Positions 9,425 through 17,388 of a DNA stretch of 64,000 nucleotides are shown here, one piece after another. This stretch comes from Bradyrhizobium liaoningense (GTDB lineage Bacteria; Pseudomonadota; Alphaproteobacteria; Rhizobiales; Xanthobacteraceae). The stretch lies in NCBI RefSeq assembly GCF_018130825.1, contig NZ_JAFCJS010000003.1, forward strand, positions 372,001 through 436,000, given 5' to 3'. The position numbers and the translations under genes were made by a program. The notes below the pieces were generated by a model that saw nothing but the letters and a program-made list of their open reading frames with translations, was not told the origin of the DNA and made no database searches. Position 1 is the stretch's first letter. The number at the start of each line of letters is the position of its first letter.

Positions 9425-10462
9425 TCAGTGCACGATCGGCCCGCCCGCCTTCTTCCAGGCATCGATGCCGCCGGCGATATGGGCGGTGTTGAGCAGGCCC
9501 GCGTCCTTTGCAGCCGCGACCGCCATCGCCGAGCGCTCGCCGAAGGCGCAGAAGAACACGACGCGGCGCCCCGTGGCGGCCGCGACCTCGCGCAGCATGC
9601 CGCCGGGCTTCAGGCTCTCCTCGACGGAGGGATAGGGCGTGTGCAGCGCGCCTTCGAGCATGCCGTGCTTCATCCGCTCGTTGGTCTCGCGTAGATCGAC
9701 CAGCAGGATATCGGGTCGGTGAAGCGAGCGGATCGCCTCGCTCGCACTGAGTGCGCGGCCTTCTTTCTCCAGCTCTTCCTGATGCAGGCCGACCCGCATG
9801 TTGGCGGGCACCGCCACGTCCATCATCTTCGGATTGGGCAGCTTCAAATTCGCCATCAGCTCGATATATTCGTCGACCGAGCGCACCTGGAGCCGCGGAT
9901 TGTAGCGCTTCTCCTCGCCGATGGTGGAGACGGTGTCGCCCTTGTAGTCATGGGCCGGAAACACCATCGTCTCGTCCGGCAGCTTCAAGAGGCGGTTGAA
10001 GATCGAATCGTATTGCGCGCGTGAAGAACCGTTCTGGAAATCGGTGCGGCCGGTACCGCGGATCAGCAGCGTGTCGCCGGTGAAGACGCGGTCGCCCATC
10101 AGGTAGGAATAGGAATCGTCGGTGTGGCCCGGCGTGTACATCACGTCGAGCGAAAGCCCCTCGATCGTCACCTTGTCGCCGTCCGCGACCCGCATCGCCA
10201 CCACGTCGGCCTTGGTCTGATCGCCCATCACGGTCATGCAATGGGTGCGGTCGCGCAGCTCGCCGAGCCCGGTGACGTGGTCGGCATGCAGATGGGTGTC
10301 GACCGCTTTCACCAGCTTGAGGTCGAGCTCGCGCAGCAGCTGGCAGTAGCGGTCGACCTTCTCCAGCACGGGATCGAGGATCAGCGCCTCGCCGCCGGGG
10401 CGGCTGGCGAGGACATAGCTGTAGGTGCCCGAAACGCTGTCGAAGAGCTGGCGGAAGATCAT
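9425..10462 (-). CDS. ETHE1-like metallo-beta-lactamase-fold hydrolase fused to rhodanese
   Basis: 345 residues from ATG at 10462; a TTG 30 bp upstream is a less likely start. The N-terminal MBL domain has THLHADH (His57, His59, Asp61, His62), PGHT (His113), TGD (Asp130) and PAHDY (His171), the mononuclear iron site of persulfide dioxygenase/ETHE1-like enzymes. The C-terminal rhodanese domain (about 240-340) has Cys305 in the active loop FCAFGERS. Such enzymes oxidise glutathione persulfide to sulfite in the cytoplasm, and the rhodanese half moves sulfane sulfur. It lies downstream of the sox operon on the same strand, separated by a 285-bp gap holding a repeat, so it is functionally related but probably separately transcribed. 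Confidence 0.88.
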   Translation of the reverse strand: MIFRQLFDSVSGTYSYVLASRPGGEALILDPVLEKVDRYCQLLRELDLKLVKAVDTHLHADHVTGLGELRDRTHCMTVMGDQTKADVVAMRVADGDKVTIEGLSLDVMYTPGHTDDSYSYLMGDRVFTGDTLLIRGTGRTDFQNGSSRAQYDSIFNRLLKLPDETMVFPAHDYKGDTVSTIGEEKRYNPRLQVRSVDEYIELMANLKLPNPKMMDVAVPANMRVGLHQEELEKEGRALSASEAIRSLHRPDILLVDLRETNERMKHGMLEGALHTPYPSVEESLKPGGMLREVAAATGRRVVFFCAFGERSAMAVAAAKDAGLLNTAHIAGGIDAWKKAGGPIVH

Positions 10463-10602
10463 GGCAGGACCCGGCTTGGAACTGACTTCCAAGATTCTAC
10501 TATGTTCCGGGCTAGGAAGAGAAGCAATTCACTGTGTAAACAAGAAAATTTAGAAGATTTTTATTGCGGATGAGGGCAGGGACGAGTGCCCCAAATTCGG
10601 TG

Positions 10603-10727
10603 TCGTCCCGGCGAAGGGCGGGACCCATACTCCCAGGGAGGAGTTTGGCGAAGATTAGTCGTTCGGTACTGCCACCGCCTCTCTCGAAAGATCACGCAGT
10701 ATGGGTCCCGGCCTGCGCCGGGACGAC
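10603..10727. repeat. Long imperfect palindrome, repeat family A (copy 3)
   Basis: Arms GTCGTCCCGGCGAAGG and CGCCGGGACGAC with inner ACCCATACTCCC / GTATGGGT. It occupies the gap between the dsrE-like gene and the ETHE1/rhodanese gene and may terminate the sox transcript. Confidence 0.86.
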
Positions 10728-10747
10728 AGCGGAGGGTGTGGCTCAGA

Positions 10748-11206
10748 CTACGGCCGCACCACCGTGTAGCCGTTCTCCGCCAGGAACAGGATCTGCCCGA
10801 CCCCGACCTGCACCGGCGTCGCCGCCGGGATGAACTCCGGCCGCTTGCCCGTCTCGCGCTCGAGCGTGTCGACCGTGTTGAGGCAGATGTCGAAGCGCAC
10901 CCCCTGGGCGATCAGGCTTTCGACCTGCTTGCGGCGCTCGCTGCCTGCGAGCAGCAAGTCGATGCCGGGACCGAACGCCACCACCTCGATCGCGACCTTG
11001 TCGGGGTCATAGGCCTTCAGCAGATTGTTGGCGACGCTCAGCACCAGCGCCTGCTTCCTCGCATCGCCGTCGGAGAGCTGCAGCACGATCTTGTGCTCGG
11101 CGAATGGCTTGTCCTGAAGCGGTACCGGCTGTGCCGAAGCGGGCGACATCGTTGCCCAGGCCAGCAGCGCCAGCAGCATCGTGCGAAACATCCGCAACCC
11201 CATCAT
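10748..11206 (-). CDS. Exported DsrE-family protein of the sox operon
   Basis: 152 residues from the ATG at 11206 (a second ATG follows immediately). A signal peptide (MFRTMLLALLAWATMSPASAQ) precedes a DsrE-fold domain with VLQLSDGDARKQALVLSVANNLL, FGPGIDLLLAG and QGVRFDICLNTVDTLERE. DsrE/TusD-like proteins carry or sense sulfane sulfur through a Cys. Here one Cys (in FDICLNT) sits near the usual position, so periplasmic sulfur carriage is a reasonable inference. The start lies 2 bp after the soxB stop, so it is the last gene of the sox operon. The next gene on the strand is beyond a 285-bp gap with a palindrome. Confidence 0.82.
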   Translation of the reverse strand: MMGLRMFRTMLLALLAWATMSPASAQPVPLQDKPFAEHKIVLQLSDGDARKQALVLSVANNLLKAYDPDKVAIEVVAFGPGIDLLLAGSERRKQVESLIAQGVRFDICLNTVDTLERETGKRPEFIPAATPVQVGVGQILFLAENGYTVVRP

Positions 11207-11208
11207 CC

Positions 11209-12954
11209 CTATCCCGCAATGCCCGGGTTGCCGTCGACGCCCTTCAGCGCGATGCCGGTGCCGAGCCGCTCCTGAAGCATCCGGCCCGAGCGCAGATATT
11301 TGCCGACGACGTCCCACACCGGAGCGCCCTGCCGGCCGTTGACCGAGGCCCAGCCCGCGACCTTGTAGCGATGGTTGGCGCTGATCGCCTTGCCGCCATC
11401 GAGCCTCAGCTCCGAGATGCGGCTGCCGATCGCATCCGTCGGCGTGCAGGTGTAGCTGAGCCCGCCGGCGCGCACCATGTCGCCGCCCTGCTGATAGTAG
11501 GGGTCGGCGTTGAAGAGATTGTCGCAGACGTCTTCCAGCACGGTCTTGATCTCTGCGCCGGTCATTTCCTGCACGTAAGTTTCGGGATAGGTGATCGCGG
11601 TTTCCGCGAGCAGGTCCTCCATGGTCAGCGCCTGGCCCGACAGCGCGGTGACGCCCCAGCGGAAGCCCGGCGACAACGCGATCTCGGCGTCGAGCTCGGT
11701 GCGCAGCGCGGTGCAGATCAGCTCGTCCATGGGCCCGGTGAAATTGCCGCGGCGATAGAGCAGGCGGTCGGGTGTCGCGATCTTCTCGGACCAGTCGGCG
11801 ACATGCGGTGCGCGGACCCGTCCGATCAGCTCGGCCATCGCCGGATCGGGCTTCAGGAGCTCCGAATAGACCGGCAGCAGATGATAGCGGACGTCGCTGA
11901 GCTTGCCCTTGTCGAGCGCGAGATCGAGCACGCCCAGGAATTTGCCGTTGGAGCCGGCATTGGTGACGAGTGTCGTGCCGCCGGCGTTCTTCACGGCGAT
12001 CGGCTGCGGCACGGCATCATGGGTGTGGCCGCCGAGGATGACGTCGATGCCGGTGATGCGGCTGGCGAGCTTGAGGTCGACGTCCATGCCGTTGTGCGAC
12101 AGCAGGATGACGGCATCGACCTTGTCGGTGCCGCGCAGGGCGTCGACGTGCTTCTGCAGCTCTTCCTCGCGGATGCCGAAGGTCCAGTCCGGCGTGAAGC
12201 GTTTGGGATGCGCGATCGGAACGTAAGGAAAGGCCTGGCCGACGATCGCGACGCGATGACCGCCGAGCTCCTTGATGACAGAGGGCTTGAACACGCGCCC
12301 GGTCGCGGGGTCGAAGGCGCGGGCGTCGTTGAACGCGGCCTCCTCGGTCAGGAACACGTTCTGCGCCAGGAACTCGCCCTTGAAGCGCTCGAGATTGTCG
12401 CGCAGCACCTGCTCGCCATAGGTGAATTCCCAATGCCCGGTCATCGCCTCGATGCCGAGCAGATTGGCGACCTCCACCATGTCGCGGCCCTGCATGACAT
12501 TGGCAAGCCCGGTGCCCTGCCAGAGGTCGCCGCCGTCGACGAGCATGGAATCTTTCTCGCCGACATCGCCGCGCAGGCGATCGACCAGCGTCTTCAGATG
12601 GGCAAAGCCGCCGAGCTTGCCGAAGCGGGCCGCGGACTTCTCGAACTCGAAGCAGGTGAAGGCGTAGGCGTCGGCGCTATCGGGGCGGATGCCAAATCGC
12701 TCGAGGAAGGCGCGTCCGACCAGATGCGGCGGCCGTCCCGCCATCTCGCCGATGCCGATATTGACGCTCGGCTCGCGGAAATAGACCGGATTGAGCTGCG
12801 CATGCGCGTCGGTGATGTGCAGGATCCGCGCATTGCCGAACCGTTCGAGCTCGTAAATGCTCGCGGTCTCGGTGCCGCGCGCAAGCCGGGGCAGGCTGAG
12901 CGATGCGGCGGCAAGGCCTGCAGTCTTCAGGAAATCGCGGCGGCGGAAAGCCAT
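11209..12954 (-). CDS. soxB: SoxB, thiosulfohydrolase of the Sox pathway
   Basis: 581 residues from ATG at 12954, preceded by GGAGAATTCGAG; a TTG 24 bp upstream was not chosen. A Tat signal (FRRRDFLKTAG) precedes a 5'-nucleotidase-like metallophosphatase fold. The metal ligands are seen in ILHITDAHAQ (Asp49, His51) and VDGGDLWQGTG (Asp140, Asp143), followed by GHWEFTYG, SHNGMD and GGHTHDAVP. The His-Trp-Glu-Phe stretch, where 5'-nucleotidases have Asn-His-Glu-Phe, marks SoxB. The dimanganese enzyme hydrolyses SoxY-bound S-sulfonate to release sulfate in the periplasm. The order soxX-Y-Z-A-K-B-dsrE on one strand with very short gaps defines the operon. Confidence 0.97.
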   Translation of the reverse strand: MAFRRRDFLKTAGLAAASLSLPRLARGTETASIYELERFGNARILHITDAHAQLNPVYFREPSVNIGIGEMAGRPPHLVGRAFLERFGIRPDSADAYAFTCFEFEKSAARFGKLGGFAHLKTLVDRLRGDVGEKDSMLVDGGDLWQGTGLANVMQGRDMVEVANLLGIEAMTGHWEFTYGEQVLRDNLERFKGEFLAQNVFLTEEAAFNDARAFDPATGRVFKPSVIKELGGHRVAIVGQAFPYVPIAHPKRFTPDWTFGIREEELQKHVDALRGTDKVDAVILLSHNGMDVDLKLASRITGIDVILGGHTHDAVPQPIAVKNAGGTTLVTNAGSNGKFLGVLDLALDKGKLSDVRYHLLPVYSELLKPDPAMAELIGRVRAPHVADWSEKIATPDRLLYRRGNFTGPMDELICTALRTELDAEIALSPGFRWGVTALSGQALTMEDLLAETAITYPETYVQEMTGAEIKTVLEDVCDNLFNADPYYQQGGDMVRAGGLSYTCTPTDAIGSRISELRLDGGKAISANHRYKVAGWASVNGRQGAPVWDVVGKYLRSGRMLQERLGTGIALKGVDGNPGIAG

Positions 12955-13008
12955 CTCGAATTCTCCGCGCCCCTTCAACGACGGTCCGACAGTTCCAACA
13001 GGCCCAGT

Positions 13009-13314
13009 CTAGCGGATTTCCATCGCCTTCCAGGCCTCTTTTTCAGAGGTCGCCTGGAAGATCGACGCCTTTGCCAGCGCTTCGGCCTCCTTGGCTGCGG
13101 CCAGCGCGCGGTCGAAATCGCCGCCATCTGCGGCCCTCTTGGCGGCCGCCAGCGCGGAAACGGTCACGGTCCACTGGTTACGCATGCCGGCTGCCTCCTT
13201 GGAGGCGGCTTCGGCGGCGGCATAGGCCGCCTTGTAATCCGCCTCATTTGCCGCGCGCGCGGATGGCGCAAGGCTCAGGGCGAGCAGTATGGCGAGAGCA
13301 AATGACCGCTTCAT
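13009..13314 (-). CDS. SoxK-like SoxXA-binding protein
   Basis: 101 residues with a signal peptide (MKRSFALAILLALSLAPSARA). The short mature domain is rich in Ala, Lys and Glu and begins NEADYKAAYAAAEAASKEA. The helical AAxxAAEAA pattern and the conserved NQWTVT turn match the small SoxXA-binding protein SoxK, which in Chlorobaculum tepidum binds SoxAX and raises its activity. Its start overlaps the soxA stop by 4 bp, and soxB follows 54 bp later. Because SoxA here lacks its N-terminal haem, SoxK is expected as the third subunit. Confidence 0.85.
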   Translation of the reverse strand: MKRSFALAILLALSLAPSARAANEADYKAAYAAAEAASKEAAGMRNQWTVTVSALAAAKRAADGGDFDRALAAAKEAEALAKASIFQATSEKEAWKAMEIR

Positions 13315-14174
13315 GGCCGCGCTCCCGGGCCCGAGATCGGCAGGCCGTTGGCGACGTAGGAGAGGAAATATTCGACGTCGCGATATTCATCTGCCTGCGG
13401 CTCCAGCGGAACCGCGCGGGTCTGGCTGTTGCAGGTGACGAAGCGGCGGCTGGTCGTGCCCATGCCGCTCCATTCGGAGCGGTAGATCGGCATCGCGTTC
13501 AGAATGCCGAGCGCCGGCGCCAGGATCTCGGCGCGGATGCGCTCGCCCGGGCTCTGCACATGGCAGCTCGCGCAGGAGAAATTCATCTGGCCGCGCCGCG
13601 TGTAGAAATAGCGCTTGCCGTTCTCGAACGCCGCGAGCGCGCGGGGATCATCGGGGATCTTGATGTCCATCAGCTTGCCGCGCGAGGTGTAGGCCATATA
13701 GGCGGTCAGCGAGGCCATCTCGTCCTTGACGTAGGAATAGGGCGCCTCGCCATTGGCCTCGCGGCAGCGGTTGAGCGCGAGCTCCAGCGTGACGACCTTG
13801 CCTTCCTTCTCGTCGAAATAGGGATAGTTCTGGCGGATGCCGATGCCGCCGTTCGGAAAGCAGTCGGCATAGGTCTTGCCGTTCTTGAACGGGGTCGAAA
13901 ACATCTCCTTGCCGGCGTCGAGCGCGAACTCGTAAGGCGGGAATTCCTCCTTCTCCTGCCACTGCCGCTTCATGTCCTCGTTCATGGAATAAGGACCGTT
14001 GACGAAATCCTCGTGCTTCACGTTCGGAAACTTCTGGAAGAAGAAGTTCTGGAACGCCTTGGCGTCAGTGACGGGATCGACCTTGTCGGCCGCGACCACG
14101 CGCGGAGAGGTCAGGGCGAACGCGACCAGCGCGGCGCTGAGCGAGCCAAGCAGGAGGTGGATGCGGGCCTTCAT
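13311..14174 (-). CDS. soxA: SoxA, monohaem c-type cytochrome subunit of SoxXA(K)
   Basis: 287 residues from the ATG at 14174; the frame is open further upstream but that part lies inside soxZ. A signal peptide ends near residue 28 (PRVVAA). One haem motif is present, CASCH at 201-205, with the expected axial Cys248 in FVTCNSQTR, the residue that is persulfidated in SoxA. The N-terminal haem motif of dihaem SoxA is missing; only Cys105 and Cys137 remain, which may form a disulfide as in other monohaem SoxA. SoxXA joins thiosulfate to the SoxY cysteine in the periplasm. The start shares one base with the soxZ stop. Confidence 0.95.
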   Translation of the reverse strand: MKARIHLLLGSLSAALVAFALTSPRVVAADKVDPVTDAKAFQNFFFQKFPNVKHEDFVNGPYSMNEDMKRQWQEKEEFPPYEFALDAGKEMFSTPFKNGKTYADCFPNGGIGIRQNYPYFDEKEGKVVTLELALNRCREANGEAPYSYVKDEMASLTAYMAYTSRGKLMDIKIPDDPRALAAFENGKRYFYTRRGQMNFSCASCHVQSPGERIRAEILAPALGILNAMPIYRSEWSGMGTTSRRFVTCNSQTRAVPLEPQADEYRDVEYFLSYVANGLPISGPGARP

Positions 14175-14485
14175 CACGCGATCTTCGCGGTGGTCGTGTC
14201 CGAGCCGCCCTTGTTGTCGGTCCAGGTGATCTTGAGTTCGTCGCCCTTCTTGGCGCCCTTGAAGCTGAACTTGACATAGGGGTCCTTGGAGACCGCGGTG
14301 CCCCAATCGGCGACGAACACGTCCTTGCCGTTACATTCGAACTTCAGCTGCTGGATGAAATGCGCCGGGATCAGTTCGCCCTTGGAATCCTTGACCAGGC
14401 CGGTGTCCATGGGGTGCTGGATCAGCGCCTGCACCTCGGTGATGTCGCCGTTGGCGGTGGCGCGTACGCGAATGCTGGATGCCAT
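14174..14485 (-). CDS. soxZ: SoxZ, partner of the SoxY sulfur carrier
   Basis: A 103-residue immunoglobulin-like protein beginning MASSIRVRATANGDITEVQALIQHPMDTGLVKDS. It has no signal peptide, as expected, because SoxZ is exported in complex with Tat-dependent SoxY. The sequences IPAHFIQQLKF and WGTAVSKDPYVKFSFKG are typical. SoxZ presents the flexible C-terminal arm of SoxY to SoxXA, SoxB and the other Sox enzymes. The gene lies 11 bp after soxY and overlaps soxA by one base. Confidence 0.96.
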   Translation of the reverse strand: MASSIRVRATANGDITEVQALIQHPMDTGLVKDSKGELIPAHFIQQLKFECNGKDVFVADWGTAVSKDPYVKFSFKGAKKGDELKITWTDNKGGSDTTTAKIA

Positions 14486-14496
14486 CTCCGTTCTCC

Positions 14497-14988
14497 TTAG
14501 CCGCCGCAGCCGCCGACGGTGACCTTGACCTCTTTGGTCGCGCTGTAGAGCTTGCCGTCGGCTTCCACGATCGCGGTCACATTGGTGGTCTTCGCCATCT
14601 TCAGGCGATTGGCGACACCAGGCATCGTGCCGTCCGGAATCCTGTAGCTTGCTGCGAGCGCGAACGGGTTCTCGGCGACGAAGAACGAGATCGTGGTCAC
14701 CTTGTCGAGCGTCGTCGTCACCGAGATCGGCACCACGCCGCCGTTCTCGGCAATCTCGGGCGCATCCAGCTTGATCTTGTCGGAGGGCTCGGCCGTCTTG
14801 CCGTAGAGCGCCTTGATCGCGTCCGCCTCGTTCTTCTGCTTGAACGCCTCGTCCGGATATTTGTCGTTCGCCGCCGCGAGCGCAGAAATGGCGCCGAACG
14901 GCAGATTGCCGAGGCCGAGCAGTGTGACCGAGGCTGCGCCCTGAAGGATCAGGCGCCGCGTCGGATGAGGGCCGGTGGTGGTGGTCAT
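14497..14988 (-). CDS. soxY: SoxY, covalent sulfur carrier protein
   Basis: 163 residues from ATG at 14988 (preceded by GGAGACCTGAG). A Tat signal (HPTRRLILQGAASVTLLGLG) precedes the Ig-like domain. The C-terminus is VTVGGCGG, with Cys161 as the attachment point on the swinging arm that carries the sulfur intermediates of thiosulfate oxidation. Length and both end motifs match the family exactly. It lies 22 bp after soxX and 11 bp before soxZ. Confidence 0.97.
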   Translation of the reverse strand: MTTTTGPHPTRRLILQGAASVTLLGLGNLPFGAISALAAANDKYPDEAFKQKNEADAIKALYGKTAEPSDKIKLDAPEIAENGGVVPISVTTTLDKVTTISFFVAENPFALAASYRIPDGTMPGVANRLKMAKTTNVTAIVEADGKLYSATKEVKVTVGGCGG

Positions 14989-15010
14989 CTCAGGTCTCCT
15001 GGGCCCGCCG

Positions 15011-15364
15011 TTACAGCGTCTGCAGGAAATCAACGATCGCGCTGATCTCCTGTTCGGTCAAAATCCGGTTCCGGCCGAACGGCGGCATCATGGTCTGGGG
15101 ATTGCGCTTGGTCTCGTCGAAGATGATCGCCACCAGCTCGTTGCGATCAGGGTATTTTGACTTGATGTCCTTCAGTTCCGGGCCGATCGTTCCCGGCAGG
15201 TCGCCGCCTTTGATGACATGGCAGGTCAGGCAATTGCCCTTGCCGCGGTCGAAGGCGAGCTTCTGGCCGTCGGTCACGGCGGATTGTGCTCGTGCCGGGC
15301 TGGCGAGGCCGGCGGCGATGGCCAGCAGGAGGAACAGGACAGGCATCCGGAAAAGGGCGGTCAA
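15011..15364 (-). CDS. soxX: SoxX, c-type cytochrome subunit of SoxXA
   Basis: A monohaem cytochrome c with CLTCH at residues 45-49 and the distal Met in QTMMPPFGRN (about 92-93). The start is uncertain. A TTG at 15364 (MTALFRMPVLFLLL, with GGAATGA eight bases upstream) gives a signal peptide with a positive charge; an ATG at 15346 lacks that charge; a far ATG at 15490 gives an improbable N-terminus. SoxX accepts electrons in the SoxXA-catalysed coupling of thiosulfate to SoxY. It is the first gene of the operon. The 262 bp up to the divergent DUF938 gene must hold the promoter; no operator was recognised there and no soxR-like gene is near. Confidence 0.92.
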   Translation of the reverse strand: MTALFRMPVLFLLLAIAAGLASPARAQSAVTDGQKLAFDRGKGNCLTCHVIKGGDLPGTIGPELKDIKSKYPDRNELVAIIFDETKRNPQTMMPPFGRNRILTEQEISAIVDFLQTL

Positions 15365-15626
15365 GGCGTCATTCCGAGGCGTTATGGCGATGGTCTCGAT
15401 CGCGGCAATAGAAGCGTTCCAAAGCACAAAGGGCGGTCGCTGACAATCAAGACTATGCACGCGGCAAATTGGAGTTAATATCTTCCGCATTGCAACTGAA
15501 GAGCTTATTTGTTCGGTCGATTTGGCCTCAAGACTTTAGGGCAATGGGCGCGGGCCGGCTGTTTCCAGGGCGTTTGGGCGCTCATCCTGTTTTCATCGCG
15601 TTCTCGTTTTTTCAAGGGGACCTCAC

Positions 15627-16298
15627 TTGGCTGAATATGTCGTCGAATTTGGCAGGGACGGCGGACGGGTCGAGCCGGACGGTCGTCTCGATGCGCCGGC
15701 CTTCCATCGCAATCACGAGCCGATCTGGGCGGCGCTGGAGAAGCATCTGGCGGGGCTGACCGGCAACGTGGTCGAGGTCGGCAGCGGAACCGGCCAGCAC
15801 GTGGTCCATTTCGCTCGCCATACGCCCGGCCTGATCTGGTGGCCGAGCGATCTCAACCAGCGGCACGTGAAGAGCATCGAGGCCTGGCGCGTGCATTCGG
15901 GCCTGCAGAACATCCGCTCGCCGTTGCGGATCGATCTCACCGATCCCGACTGGTGTCCGGAGATGAAGAGCGGGCAGGGGCCGACCAGCCTCGCCGCCGT
16001 GTTCTGCGCCAATGTCATCCACATCGCGCCCTGGACCGTGGCCGAAGGCCTGTTCGCCGGCGCCGGCCGCTATTTGCGCGCCGATGGCAAGCTGTTCCTC
16101 TATGGCCCGTTCAAGCGCGACGGCAAGCACACTGCGCTCAGCAATGCCGTGTTCGACACCTCGTTGCGCGAGGGCAATCCCGACTGGGGCGTCCGCGACG
16201 TCGTCGATGTCGAGAAGCTGGCGAAGGCGGCGGGCCTCCGCCTTGTCGACACGATCGAGATGCCCGCGAACAATCTGACGCTGGTGTTTTCGCGCTAA
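15627..16298 (+). CDS. DUF938 SAM-dependent methyltransferase-like protein
   Basis: 223 residues from a TTG start preceded by AAGGGGACCTCAC. It has the DUF938 pattern FHRNHEPIWAALEKHL, then a class I methyltransferase SAM loop VVEVGSGTGQHVVHFA, WWPSDLNQRHVKSIEAW, and the later sequence FCANVIHIAPW. The fold and the GxGxGxH loop suggest binding of S-adenosylmethionine. The substrate of this widespread family is not established. It is transcribed away from soxX and ends in a gap filled by a palindromic repeat; no functional link to sulfur oxidation is evident. Confidence 0.88.
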   Translation: MAEYVVEFGRDGGRVEPDGRLDAPAFHRNHEPIWAALEKHLAGLTGNVVEVGSGTGQHVVHFARHTPGLIWWPSDLNQRHVKSIEAWRVHSGLQNIRSPLRIDLTDPDWCPEMKSGQGPTSLAAVFCANVIHIAPWTVAEGLFAGAGRYLRADGKLFLYGPFKRDGKHTALSNAVFDTSLREGNPDWGVRDVVDVEKLAKAAGLRLVDTIEMPANNLTLVFSR

Positions 16299-16382
16299 GC
16301 CGCGACGGCAGTGCGCTCCTTCTCCGCTTGCGAGGGAGGGTACTCGCATATGAAGGAGCGTGGCGGATAGCTCGCCCGCAGC

Positions 16383-16515
16383 CCATCCTTCGAGACGCCC
16401 GCCGGTGGCGGGCCCTCAGGATGAGGGCGGAGTGCGCGGTTGTAATTTCAACGGGGCCAATGCTGCTTAGCCTCATCCTGAGGAGACCGCGGAGCGGTCG
16501 TCTCGAAGGACGAGG
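16383..16515. repeat. Long imperfect palindrome, repeat family D (copy 1)
   Basis: CATCCTTCGAGACGCCCGCC at the left and its complement type GTCTCGAAGGACGAGG at the right, with GGGCCCTCAGGATGAGG / CCTCATCCTGAGGAG inside. It lies between convergent genes. Another copy is at 28432. Confidence 0.85.
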
Positions 16516-16574
16516 CGCTTGCTCTGGCCGCCTCCAAGCAGCTTTCTGCGATAGCCTTTGGCTTGCCTACCTGC

Positions 16575-17378
16575 TCATGCGAATCGGGCGACGAATTCGG
16601 AAATGAGACTTGTCACTTCTGCCGGGCGCTCCAGGCTCGGCAGATGCGCTACGCCCGCCATTTCCCGCTTCTCCGCGCCCGGCACGACCGCCGCAACGTG
16701 ACGGCTGCGGTCCTGAACATAGGGCAAGTCGAGGTCGCCCCAGGCCACGAGGGTTGGCGCCGCGACGTCGCCGAGCCGGTCGAAGAAGGGCCGAATGTCG
16801 ACATCCGTTCCGAACGGCGGCGAGCGAAGCGCGATGCCGTTCATGTCGAGGAACAGATCGCGCGTAGGCCCTGTGACGCGACCTTCGCCCGCCAGCGCTC
16901 CATCCAGCAGGAGGCGCGCCTTCAACGCGTTCAACCGATCGAGATCGCCGGACGCCTCGGCCTCTTTCGACTGCGCCATCACTCTTGCGATGTCGGGCGT
17001 GTAGGTCGGATCGGGCGCGCCGGCGACATTGGGGGCGATCAGGACGAGGGCGCGAACGCGCGGCTTGTGACGGAGGGCGGCATCGAGTGCGATACGGCCG
17101 CCGAGGGAGCAGCCAACGAGAATTGCGGGCTTGCCGCCTGCGGTCGCCTCCAGCACCGCCATCAGGTCCGACAGTGCGGAAAAGTCCTCCGGCTCGGCCC
17201 GTGTTTCGCCGAACCCGCGCCGGTCATAAGCGACTGCCTTGTGGGTGGCGCCGATCGCATCCAACTGGGCGCGCCACATGCGCCGGTCGCACACATTGGC
17301 ATGAAGAAAGACAACAGCGGTGCCGTCGCCCACGATCTCGGTCGCGAGCCTGGCGCGACCGGACGCAATGAATTGCAT
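16575..17378 (-). CDS. Alpha/beta-fold hydrolase
   Basis: 267 residues from ATG at 17378, preceded by GAAGGGGCGAAC; a GTG 21 bp upstream is possible. The oxyanion sequence VFLHANVCDRRMW, nucleophile elbow VGCSLGGRIAL (Ser), acid WGDLDLP (Asp) and GVAHLPSLE (His) form a complete catalytic triad. It resembles 3-oxoadipate enol-lactonase/haloperoxidase-like hydrolases, but no specific substrate can be assigned. It lies 10 bp downstream of the S9 peptidase gene, so the two are probably co-transcribed. Confidence 0.85.
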   Translation of the reverse strand: MQFIASGRARLATEIVGDGTAVVFLHANVCDRRMWRAQLDAIGATHKAVAYDRRGFGETRAEPEDFSALSDLMAVLEATAGGKPAILVGCSLGGRIALDAALRHKPRVRALVLIAPNVAGAPDPTYTPDIARVMAQSKEAEASGDLDRLNALKARLLLDGALAGEGRVTGPTRDLFLDMNGIALRSPPFGTDVDIRPFFDRLGDVAAPTLVAWGDLDLPYVQDRSRHVAAVVPGAEKREMAGVAHLPSLERPAEVTSLISEFVARFA

Positions 17379-17388
17379 GTTCGCCCCT

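Noticed and set aside
7540..10727. Closely spaced family A palindromes considered as a CRISPR array
   Set aside because: The copies are 0.1-1.5 kb apart, imperfect, contain their own inverted arms and are separated by genes, not by spacers of constant size.
12955..12978. TTG start for SoxB at 12978
   Set aside because: The ATG at 12954 has GGAG at good spacing and places the twin-arginine motif near the N-terminus as in other SoxB proteins.
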